From the NCBI GenBank assembly GCA_029959085.1, contig JARWIR010000001.1:16979730-17043729 (forward strand): a DNA stretch of 64,000 nt, in the 5' to 3' direction. The DNA comes from Nemophila menziesii. Taxonomy: Eukaryota; Streptophyta; Magnoliopsida; Boraginales; Hydrophyllaceae. The notes beneath the pieces are model-generated. The model was given only the letters and a program-made list of their open reading frames with translations, did no database searches and had not been told where the DNA came from. Position numbers and translations under genes: made by a program. Below, piece by piece: positions 1 through 9,973 of the stretch. The first letter of the stretch is position 1. Each line of letters opens with the position of its first letter.

Positions 1-532
1 ATATTATTAAAGTGTTCAACATCTTCCATTTCAGCTCTAATAAAGAATAAACTATCATCTGAAAATAATATATGGCTTCATAAGGGGGGGCAATGTTTGT
101 TCATTTTTAGCCCTCTTATTAGGTTATTCTCAATTCTATCATTCATAAGAGAAGTCAAGGCTTGAGTAATTAGATAGAATTACAAGGGTCTAAGCCCTTT
201 GGAAGGATTTTGTAATTGAATTTGTTCCCATTGAAAAGAACACTATATGTTACTGAAGTCACACATCCCATAATCCATTTAATCCAAATTTTACAAACGT
301 TCATTTTTTTTCAAAGTTTCTTCCATAAAATCCCATTCTACCTTTTCATAGGCTTTAGCTATGTCAGATTTAATTTCCATGTAATGGGTTTTAGATTTTT
401 TTTAAGGAATGGCTCACTTCATGAGCCAATAGTATGTTCTCAATAATTTCTCTTCCATGGATAAATGCGCATGGTGTATCACTAACTATTTGGAACATAT
501 ATTTTTGTAATCTCTTAACAAGAATTTTTGTG
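1..532 (-). pseudogene. LINE A, reverse transcriptase 3' part (runs off the left edge)
   Basis: The minus strand reads as non-LTR retrotransposon reverse transcriptase. The block after the RT palm start (AFIHGREIIENILLAHEV) lies near 400-570, and a decayed FADD-type active-site region (RDDSLFFIRAEMED) lies at about 20-80. The frame shifts and stops between them, so this is a relic. The rest of the same RT lies at 2377-3360. The two parts are separated only by the MULE at 542-2367 and join in frame once one copy of its 9-bp duplication is discounted. The 3' end of the LINE lies outside the window. Confidence 0.8.
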
Positions 533-541
533 AGAATATTA

Positions 542-2367
542 GGGTGAATTACCCAAGGGGTCTTGGGGACCATCTTAGTGCCACATAGGAACCAAGTTAT
601 TCCTCTCTCCTACTTAGAGGCCTCATAATTGACAAATAGCATTACTACCCTTCTAGTGTATATAAGACAAAAAAATAGATTCTTCTCTCTCCTCTATTAC
701 CATTACTCTCTTTCCTCCATTACCATTAATCTCTCTCCTTCTTCATTGACTATCAATAATTTCCAGTTCCGACAACCGCCGACCACCACCGACCACCGCC
801 GGAAAAAGTACTGAGCATGGAAAAAGTACTGAGCATAATGAGCATGGAAAAAGTACTGAGCATAAAGTACTGAGCATGGAAAAAATACGAGCATAAAGTA
901 CTGAGCATGGAAAAAGTACTGAGCGTGAAAAAAGTACTGAGTATCTGAAAAATTTGCTGATTATTCGAATTTTTTGTTGAATCGCTTTACTGAGCATGCT
1001 CGTTTGCTCAGTAACTTTACTGAGCATGCTCGTATGCTCAGTATCTTTACTGAGCATGCTCGTACTGAATTTTTGAGATTTTCACTGAGTATTAAGTAAA
1101 AACAGTTAAATTCGGGTACAAAAACTGATGAGTAGCAATAAAAGTAAGAAAATTTGAATTTATTTATAAAAACTAATAACTAATACATTTTGTCAGAACA
1201 CACTAAACAGAAAAAACTAACTAAAAATTACTACTGAAATTTAAACAATAAATATAGTATTAATTTCCTATACTAAAATTATTACAATAAAGAGTATTAC
1301 AAAAAAAAATGGATAAACAATAGATAATCAGCAGCTCCTGAGTAATTTCCACATTCGCATTAAAAATTAGCGTATTGATATAGTTCTTCAATGTGATTTG
1401 ATCCAATCTGTTTAACAAGAAATTTAACAAATTATTCAACAAATACTAGTAATTGTGATTAGATTTTCTCTAAAGCATATATACAAATACCTGGTATACG
1501 ATTTTCGGCAAGGGTCTGAAAAGTATTCATTAGTCGGCAATGCACTAATCTTTATATTCGCAACATTACATTATAAGAACTTTGAGTACTAGTCATTAAC
1601 AATGGGTCTATACTCTATAATATAATAATAGCCACCAGATTGAAACCAAGTCCCACTTATACTTGTTATTTAATTAATTGACGAGGAATATGTTTCCATG
1701 TGACAATTATCATCCTCAAAATAAGATATTTAGTGGATATTACTGTGAACTCTAAATAAACAACTATTATTTGATTTATACTTAGATACCTTATCACTAC
1801 GGAGAAGAGAAAGATACAAGTACATCGAATCATATTTATCAAAGTAAAAAACACAGTACCAGATCCAGTTGCTGCGAGAACAAGACAGTCTTTGTGAGCT
1901 AACCTATGTTACTCCTTCGAACGGAGAAAAGTATAACCGGCTTGTCTTCTCACCGGATCTACGCGAACGGAAAACACCAGCAGGCCGTTCCATCTTCTCG
2001 AACGAACAGTAGATCGGTGCTTCACTCCTGCGAACGGAACTCTGCCTTTCTTCACCGGAAACCTTTACCTCGAACACTTCTCGCGCTGGATCTGATTTTT
2101 TCCGTTTTCAACTTTGTGCTCAAATCTGACGGGGAGAGAGAGATAGGAGAGAGGAGGGAGGATAGAGAAATAGTATTAGGGTTTTAGTTTTTTTTTTATA
2201 AAATTCTTATATATAGGAAAATAAAATAAAAAAGGGGTAAGAAGGTAATTGAGAGATTAGGCTTATAGTGTTAAATTTAATTTGTGGCCTTTAGTAAGAA
2301 GAAAGAATTAGTGTAGTCTTGTTGGGTCCTAATGGGGTGTTTTCAAGACTCTTTGGGTAATTTTCTC
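542..2367. mobile_element. Non-autonomous MULE-like DNA transposon, copy 1
   Basis: An 1826-bp insertion flanked by a 9-bp target duplication (agaatatta at 533-541, agaatttta at 2368-2376, 8/9 identical). Its ends form an imperfect terminal inverted repeat of about 28 bp: left GGGTGAATTACCCAAGGGG, right (complement) GAGAAAATTACCCAAAGAG. The 9-bp duplication is the usual mark of Mutator-like elements. No transposase is visible. The interior holds TGAGCATG repeats, an AT-rich centre, and a purine-rich block near 2130-2170. A second copy in the same orientation is at 57344-59135 and shares both ends and the repeat type, while the centres differ. The target was the RT gene of LINE A. Confidence 0.82.
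811..1066. repeat. TGAGCATG-rich repeat array inside MULE copy 1
   Basis: Irregular tandem copies of a unit like GTACTGAGCATGGAAAAA, about 18-25 bp apart, run through 811-945. Three longer units with the palindromic core GAGCATGCTC follow at 986-1066. Open frames across this stretch on the minus strand (repeated SVLFPC) follow from the repeat and are not treated as genes. Arrays of this kind near transposon ends often bind transposase; that role here is inference. Confidence 0.75.
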
Positions 2368-2376
2368 AGAATTTTA

Positions 2377-3360
2377 TATATAACATTTGAGCAGCTAATA
2401 GGTCTATAGTGAGCTATTTTAGCTGGTGATTCTATCTTAGGAATCAAGGTAATATCAGTTTTGTTTAATTCATAAAAATTTCCTTCATTCCATAAGAAGT
2501 CTGAAATACGTCTCAATATATCAAATTTTAATATTTCCTAATGTTTTTGAAAAAAGTAAACCGGGTACCCATCAGGGCTTGGAGCCCTATCATTACCCAT
2601 CTCCCAAAGAGCATTTTTATCTCAGTGATACCTATTGGACAAGTAAGATCAATATTCATCTCCTTAGTAACACATTTATTTTATGTCTTAATCATTGAAG
2701 AAAAGTCTCTTGGACCTTTAGTACAAAATATATTATTAAAGTAGGATTTAATCTCATTTTCCATATCTTTCTTGGTTTCTATCCAATTATTATTATTAGT
2801 GAGAATCCTGGTAATTTTATTTCTCTTTCTCCTACTTTTTGTATAAGAGTGAAATTAGAAAGTATTTCTATATCCCAGTGGATTTTATTCTAGATTTTAG
2901 TTTCCAATAGATTTTTTTATTTTTCTATTTGTTTCCATTCTTCCCACTATAGAGTTGTATTCATCCCAGTTTATTGGTTCCTCATAGTTCATCATCTTTT
3001 TTAGCCTATCATTATTTTTTTCAGGCATTCTTTTTTATTTCTTGCCAAAAAAATTTCCCATATAGTAAGTTTTCCAGACAAGGAGTGAAGTTTTCCCCCA
3101 TTTTGGTTATACCTTTGCCTCTTAATAAAGTTATTTCCACTTACTGGTTAGCTATAAGTTTCATACATTCCTTATTGTCTAACAAGTTTTACAGAATATA
3201 AATCTTTTTTAAAAAAGAATTTTCTTTTCATTTTTAATTAATATCAGTAGGAAATGATCAGAGCCTATAAAAGATAGGACAGCCACCCAAGCATTAGGGA
3301 GGAGTAAGTCCCATTCTTTATTAATACAATAAAAAAATGACTGAGGTATCCACATTATGT
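2377..3360 (-). pseudogene. LINE A, endonuclease end and reverse transcriptase 5' part
   Basis: On the minus strand the sequence gives an endonuclease C-terminal signature (FIGSDHFLLILI, about 3240-3290), then a decayed linker. The RT N-terminal block follows (WVMIGLQALMGTRF-like, the degraded PDG motif, about 2560-2600), and then the block TLIPKIESPAKIAHYRPIS near 2390-2450. Frameshifts and stops are frequent. The 5' part of the endonuclease is missing, so the copy is 5'-truncated at about 3360. The reading continues at 532 and below on the far side of the MULE. Confidence 0.78.
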
Positions 3361-3469
3361 AGACGTGTAAATAATGAAAAAAAAGGAGTGATATTCTAAA
3401 TGTGTGAAAATGAAAGGGTAGTTTGTTTGCATATTGGAATAGGTTGCCAGTAAAAAAATTATTTCAACT

Positions 3470-4329
3470 CATTCTCTCTCTTTTCTTTCCCGTAAACCTA
3501 AAACCCCATTATCTCTCCTCTCTCCATAAACAATAAAAGCCATGGCTGGAGCTTCTTTTTAGATCCTTCTTTTTATCGGATCTCGAAGTGACAAGGATCC
3601 AACAACAACTTTCAAACTGAAGGAGGACTCCATGGAAGCTCGTAGGTGGAAGAGCAGATCTGGTTCGAGATAGATTCATCGCTGGAATTTATGGATGTCG
3701 CAGAGCTCCGGTGATTAAAGAAAAGAGATCCAGATAGAAGCTTCCATGGAGATGGTGGTTCGCGTGTTGCTTTGCTCATTTCCTGCTCATATCGAGTTGT
3801 TCTTTTTTATTCTGCTTTAGATCTTCTCTTTCTTCCATCAACAAGAAGATCGATGGCCTAGACTAAAAAACCTTTTTCTGCAAAACTTTACAGTTCATCT
3901 TCTTAGTTTCTTGATTCCTCTTTTAGATCTTTCATCTTCAAATCCAATTAAACACCTATCGCATATGAATCAACAGTAAAATTACTCTTTCCTAACCTGT
4001 TAGTTTTTAACTTTTGATACTGATTTCTTTTTATATTTTTATCTTTCTTATCCTAATTTGTTAATTTTCTGTATCGTTTTTTCATGTTTGCATGTCCTAG
4101 TCCAGTAATTTGATCATCTTTTCTCCTTGTTTTTCAATTTTCTTTTTCTATCAACAAGAATATCCCTGTATCTAAAAAGCTCAAAGTCATCCTTTCAACA
4201 GCCATGTCCGTTCACATTTCCCCTGCAATTCAGAAAAATTTATTAAATTCCTGTTAATTTCTTTTCTTTCTTCCTCTTTTCTTTTGTTTTCTTTCGGCCA
4301 CTAGTCACCCTTTGGATTACAATGTCTAG
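3470..4329 (+). other. Leader of LINE B, non-coding
   Basis: 860 bases without a supportable gene. It opens with a CT-rich stretch like a plant 5' untranslated region, and an early ATG (3541) is closed after a few codons. Several further short upstream frames follow. I see no domain here. An internal promoter would be expected for a LINE, but no specific motif can be assigned. Confidence 0.5.
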
Positions 4330-5427
4330 ATGGGGTGGTTGGTGTTTGGATGGGAGGATTTCGACCCTGGACCGGAAAAGATTCAGGATATTAAGGACCT
4401 AATTTTGTGGATATGGTATGTCTTGACTGTATTTTTAATTGCAGCGTACATGCAACCACAAAGTCTTTTAATTAAGTGTTTGTTAGGGGATAAGGGACCC
4501 TTTTCATCCCTCTATGAACTCTATGATGGAAGCAGAAATTTAGGGTGTCAAAAGCAATTAAATGGTGGTTTTGAAATGGGATATCACAAGATACTTCTTT
4601 CTTTCATTATTTTTGAAGAGATCTGGGAATGCATGTGTTTCTATTGGAGCCAACTTAGATATGGAAGATTTTATTTAGATCGTTGGAGTATTAAATTAAA
4701 CAATCTTATACTTAAGAAATTTGGGAATGGATTTTCTAAAGATTTCAGCAATCTCCAAAGATTTGGTACATGCAGATCTATAGGATATGAGTCAATCCTT
4801 AACAGAGACGGTTATCTATATTGGTTAACAAGTTATTGCAGGTTCTGTACTACAACCTTTTCTATGTTAATTTGGTATTATAGCTATATAAAATATAATA
4901 GTCATAAATTAGCAAGTCAATTATGGAAGTTATGTGCTGGATGTAAATGGTTGGTTAGAAATAATACGATGTACAATAATAACAAACAAGTTTTGCAAAT
5001 AATTAGGAGATTTAATTATTTGACTGGTCTATATAGCCAAATAAATGGGAGAAATTTATGGACTCGTGTTATAAATATTTATTTGAAGAATGTTGGAGGT
5101 GAAATTAATAGTTTAGATGGGGTATCCATAAGATTTACATTGATAAGTGATAGCTTCTACGAAGTGAGGGGTCTAATGAGGAATGAAGTGAAGGACTGTA
5201 ATGGTGTCAAAGTGAACGAAGTGGATGAGGGCTATGAAGAAGAAGGCGAGGGGTTATTTTTCTGCATAGGTGATGACTGCAATGGACACATTGAGTATGA
5301 CTCTAGTAGCAGTGAAAGTTCTGAAGATTCTGGTGGTGGTCAAGGGGATCCTGTGACTGCTGCTGAAATCAACAAAAAATCAGTGGATGGCGACCGGTCC
5401 CTTAAACTGGTCGGGTTTAATGGATAA
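4330..5427 (+). CDS. LINE B ORF1, unrecognised 365-aa protein
   Basis: A 365-codon uninterrupted frame in AT-rich DNA, in the position of a LINE ORF1. I do not recognise a domain. The RRM-like DUF4283 fold and the CCHC knuckle usual for plant LINE ORF1 (both present in the relic at 41940) are not visible. The body is rich in W, Y and N. The last ~80 residues are acidic and serine-rich (for example EVDEGYEEEGEG, then DSSSSESSEDSGGG). The stop codon lies inside the start of ORF2: the ATG at 5420 and the TAA at 5425 share the string ATGGATAA. Alternatives are a highly diverged ORF1 or a frame that has drifted out of the original one. Confidence 0.55.
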   Translation: MGWLVFGWEDFDPGPEKIQDIKDLILWIWYVLTVFLIAAYMQPQSLLIKCLLGDKGPFSSLYELYDGSRNLGCQKQLNGGFEMGYHKILLSFIIFEEIWECMCFYWSQLRYGRFYLDRWSIKLNNLILKKFGNGFSKDFSNLQRFGTCRSIGYESILNRDGYLYWLTSYCRFCTTTFSMLIWYYSYIKYNSHKLASQLWKLCAGCKWLVRNNTMYNNNKQVLQIIRRFNYLTGLYSQINGRNLWTRVINIYLKNVGGEINSLDGVSIRFTLISDSFYEVRGLMRNEVKDCNGVKVNEVDEGYEEEGEGLFFCIGDDCNGHIEYDSSSSESSEDSGGGQGDPVTAAEINKKSVDGDRSLKLVGFNG

Positions 5428-8400
5428 TCTTTGTGTTTGGAATTGTCAAGGTGCAAGGGCGCCCTTGACAAGGAAGTCTTTTAAACGTTTAGTCAATAAG
5501 TTTAATATTTCGTTTGTTTGTGTGAGTCTAAGTTGAGAAGAAGAGATCTTAGATCATGTTCTCAATTTAATAACTTTAGTAACTCCCATGTTGTTGAACC
5601 CGGAGGAAGATCTTATATGTCCGGAGGCATGGTTTTGTTGTGGAAGGAAAATATCATGGTGGACATTATCTTTTCATCTTTGAATGTTGTTATCTGTAAG
5701 TTTTATGAAATTAATGATTCCTACTGGTACTTGTTCTGTATCCATGCACCCACCGACATAGACAAAAGAAAAGAAACATGGACTATAATCACTAAATGGA
5801 TCAACAAACTCAATGGGCCATGTATTGTACTTGGAGATTTTAATGAGATTACAAAATTCTCGAAGAAAAAGGGAAAAAATCAACCCGACCTTAATAGAAT
5901 TTTGAGCTTCAATGAGTTTATCAACAAAAACAATCTAGTGGATGTGCCAAGTAAAGGTTGTTTCTTTACATGGACAAATCGAAGAAAAGATAATGAAAAC
6001 GTGAAAGAAAAGTTGGATAGGGGCCTCGCAAATCTTGAATGGTGTAACAAATTTACGAATTCAAATATAATAGTTCCACCTGCGATTGGTTCCGATCACT
6101 CACCTCTAGTTCTCCAACTTGATCAAACGAATGAAAATAAAGACAAATACTTCATATTTGAATCAAGGTGGTTAGAACATATTCAATGTCGAGAAGTGGT
6201 GGAAAGTGAATGGGGGAGAAAAGGAGTAGTAGAAAATATTCAAGAGTTATGTAGTAAGAGGGATGCTACATGTCTTGCATTGAAAGGATGGAGCAAAAAG
6301 GTCTTCTGTAATAATAGAAAGAAAATAAACAACCTTTATGTGGAGTTAGGAAAACTTCAAGATGAGATGACGTCGGTGGACAATAAAAAGAAAGAAACCG
6401 AAATAAAAAATGAAATAGAAAAGTGTTGGGATGAAGAGGAGTTATATTGGGCTGATAGAGCAAGAGATCTTAATATCAAACATGGGGATAAAAACACGAA
6501 ATACTTCTTCGCTAAAACAATGCATCGTAGGAAAGTAAACAAAATTAAGATGCTGAAATGTAATGGAAGTGATTGGTGTGATAAGGTGGATAAAATAAAA
6601 GAGAATGTTCAAAACTTTTATTCCAATCTTCTCAAGCGTAAGGAAGTCTCGAATATTCAGGAAGTCACGAAACACATCCCTTCGAAAGTTAATTACTGCA
6701 TGAATGAGAGTCTTACCAAAATACCCGATCCTAAAGAGATTGAAGATGCGGTATTTATGATGGATGGGTCTAAAGCGGCAGGGCCGGATGGCCTTCCTGG
6801 GAAATTCTACCATGAATTTTGGGAGATTCTTAAAGAGGATATAACAAAATTGGTCACCGATTTTTTCACAAATAACACACCCCTCAATTTAATTAATGAA
6901 ACAGTCATCTCCTTGATACCCAAAGGCGACAAGCAAGAAACGATAAAGGATTTTAGGCCGATCGCTTGTGTTAACTTCTGCTATAAGATCATTGCCAAGA
7001 TTTTGGCACTGCGATTACAACCTTTTATGGACGAAATTATATCACAGACTCAATCTGCATTCATAAAAGGAAGGAATATCCAAGATAATATACTGATAGC
7101 ACAAGAAGTTTCGTATTTTTTGAATACAAAGAGGAAATCTAAAACAAATTACGCAGCAGTTAAGGTTGATATGGAGAAAGCGTACGATCAGGTTAATTGG
7201 GAGTTTCTCTTCGAGACAATGAAGGCCTTAGGCTTCGATGAGAAATGGATCAATTGGATTAAAAACTGTGTGACAACGGTCTCAATGCAAATCAAATTCA
7301 ATGGTCAACGACTCAAGAAATTCCATCCACAACAAGGAATAAGACAAGGAGATCCGCTTTCACCACTCTTATTCTCCATTCTCACAGAAAGCTTGGTAAG
7401 CTTAATTAATAATCAGAGTAGAGAAGGTAATATTAAGGGGATATCGATCACCAGACAATGCCCGAGGCTTACACACCTTTTCTTTGCTGACGATGCATTA
7501 TTCTTTATTAAAATTTCTGATCAAGAAATTGAAGCCTTCAAGGAAATTCTCAATCTTTATTGCCAAGCGTCGGGACAAAAGATTAATTTCACAAAGTCTA
7601 TGATCCTCTTTAGTAAAGATACCCCAGATCATGTAAAAGGAAAGGTCTCAGACTGCCTCAAAATAAAACCGACAGACTCACTAGGGAAATACCTCGGACT
7701 CCCATTAACATTAAAAAGATCAAAAATGGAGAATTTAAACTTTATTAAAGATAGATTGTTAGAAAAGTCAGCCAGTTGGACTGCCTCATTGCTCTCGGAA
7801 GGTGGAAAAGAAACCCTTATTAAAGCTGTATTACAAGCTATTCCAAATTATGCCATGTCTATTTTTGAATTTCCAAAGAGCTTGTGTAAAAAATTAAACG
7901 CACTTGTTGCAAATTTCTGGTGGGACTCAAAGGACAGAAAAAGAATACACTGGCTTAATTGGAAAAAGATGGCTAGATCTAAAAGCACTGGTGGAGTCGG
8001 ATTTAGGGATTTTCAAAAAATGAACCTCGCCATGCTTGCTACGCAGGCTTGGAGAATTATAAATAATAGCGAATCTCTTGTACACAAAGTCCTAAAGGGT
8101 ATCTATTCGCCGAATGAAAGCTTATGGGATTCTAAACTTAAAAATAAAAGATCGTGGAGCTGGGCAAGCATCTTTAAAGGGATCCAAATGTTGAAAAAAC
8201 ACGCGATATGGCAAATTAGTGATGGAAAATCTACAAATATATGGGATCATAAGTGGCTCTTAAATGGTTATAAGCTGGAAAATACAAACAAGGTTAACCT
8301 CAAATGGGTCAATGAGCTCATGGATAAGCAAAAACCGGGATGGAATATTAATCTTATCAACTCAATGTTTGACCCAATCATTGCAGCTGAAATTATGAAA

Positions 8401-9554
8401 ATACCAATCACTAATAGAATCTCAAGAGATAGACTTATATGGCCTCACACCAAGGATGGAAAATATTCAACAAAATCGGGGTATCATACACTGGGTAATG
8501 AAGAAGAAGGAAAATTACCCCAAACCTCAAAAAGTGGCGAGAATGATAATAACACCATTCTTTGAAATCTTATTTGGAACGCTAATGTCCCGACGAAAAT
8601 TAGGAATTTTTGCTGGAGGATTTGTAAAGATATTCTTCCATCAAAACTTAAAAAATAAAAAATGCAAGAGTGAAAGTGTTTGTGAATGGTGCGAAGAAGA
8701 AATTGAAAATACTGACCACATCATACTTAAATGTCCATTTAGTGTTCAGGCCTGGGCGGAGTCCTCCCTACAAATAAAAATTTGTGACCAAACAACGGCA
8801 TCCTTCTCGGAATGGTTTATTAAAACGATTAACAGTTTTGTGGAAAATGGTGCAGATAAGAGAAAAGTTACAGCTACTATCATGGTCACATCCTGGAATA
8901 TATGGAAGGAAAGGATGAAGGGGTTTTTCGAAAAAAAAGGAATGGGGGGTGGAAAATATCACGATGAATACAAGAGATATTATAGCACGGATGTTCGAGG
9001 AAAAGAAAACAAAACAACAGTCGAAGCGGTCAAACGGTGATACTAAGGTGGCGGCAAAAGGTAGAGATAACCCATCAATTGAGGACACGTCAGACATGAT
9101 TTGGTTTAGCGATACCTCTTTCACCTCGAGCTGGGATCCGGCGGCTATTGCAGCAATTGGAATTAATGGGGATGGAATTATTACACAAAGGAAGGCGGTT
9201 AGATGCAGAGTGAATAACATTATCGAAGGAGAAGCGTGGGCTCTTCTCCTTGCCCTGAGATCAGCCGGATCAAAGGGTATTCAGAGTAGCTCCTTCTACT
9301 CTGATAACCTTGAACTTGTTCAAGGAATTAGGAGTCAAACTTATCTACATTGGAAGCTCAACCCAATCATTGAGGAAATCAGAGGATGGTTTGGTGAATT
9401 TCCAACTTGGAAAATTGCGTATATTAGTAGGGAATATAACATTATTGCGGATGCCTTTGCAAAGTGCGTTAGAAGGAACGTCAACCTCTCGGGATGGAAG
9501 GACTTTTCGGCTTCGGGCTCTTTCAGATTTCTGTCTAGTCGTTGTAATAGTTAG
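5420..9554 (+). pseudogene. LINE B ORF2: endonuclease, reverse transcriptase, RNase H (frameshifted)
   Basis: ORF2 starts at the ATG at 5420 (MDNLCVWNCQGA, the usual LINE endonuclease opening) and shifts frame near 5520. It is then open from there to 8565. The APE-like endonuclease shows LGDFNEI (near 5835) and GSDHSPLVL (near 6090). RT shows the AAGPDG motif (6775), RQGDPLSPLLF (7345) and the catalytic FADD (7480). Further shifts at about 8570 and 8660 lead into the zinc-binding region (CEWC...H...C, 8680-8740). An RNase H domain follows at 9100-9460, with GEAWALLLAL, YSDNLELVQG and a final IIADAFAK. The first acidic residue is in WFSDTSF. The protein would have nicked DNA and copied its own RNA; the shifts make this copy inactive. 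Confidence 0.85.
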
Positions 9555-9573
9555 GCTTTTCTTTTTCAATGTC

Positions 9574-9592
9574 AAAAAAAAAAAAAAAAAAA
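9574..9592 (+). other. Poly(A) tail of LINE B
   Basis: 19 consecutive A residues close the element 20 bases after the ORF2 stop, which fixes the 3' boundary and the plus orientation. Confidence 0.85.
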
Positions 9593-9973
9593 CAATTATT
9601 GGATCGTGTGCACATAGATGGAGTATCTTTGATAATGGTTCTTGCAACTTATTTGGTAGTTAAACTTTTTTTGCTTTTCTTTGTTTTTCGTTCTTTATAT
9701 CTTTGATAATGGTTATTTTATATCTTTGATAATGGTTATTGCAATTTAGATGAAGATTTTTCTCCATCACAAGCTTGAACATCTCCAAAATCACTTCTAG
9801 CATAATTAAGTTATACTTACAAGGGGTTGTTTTGCACCCAACTCTAATATACATACACACTACACCCTACTTAGATCTACAAAATTGGCTAAAGCAAATA
9901 AATCTTACAAGATAACTCAATAAACATATAAAGAAATTGGGCAGGTTGTTCACTTTAATCAGATAAAAAAAAT
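9593..9973. other. Spacer with a small tandem repeat
   Basis: No gene seen. The motif TATCTTTGATAATGGTT occurs three times (about 9626, 9697 and 9719), the last two directly tandem at 22 bp. This stretch probably includes the 3' untranslated region of the PPR gene on the minus strand. Confidence 0.6.

Larger units (their letters stand above)
3400..9592 (+). mobile_element. LINE B, near full-length L1-like plant retrotransposon
   Basis: The order is leader, ORF1, ORF2 (endonuclease, RT, zinc-binding region, RNase H) and a 19-base poly(A) tract at 9574-9592, as in plant L1-clade LINEs with an acquired RNase H. The 5' boundary is not sharp: the relic of LINE A fades at about 3360, and a pyrimidine-rich leader typical of a transcribed 5' end starts near 3470. 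I could not find a convincing target-site duplication. ORF2 carries at least three frameshifts, so this copy is not autonomous. Confidence 0.8.

Noticed and set aside
4414..4446. A possible intron in LINE B ORF1 (GTATGT to TTGCAG)
   Set aside because: It is only about 32 bases long, far below the minimum plant intron length.
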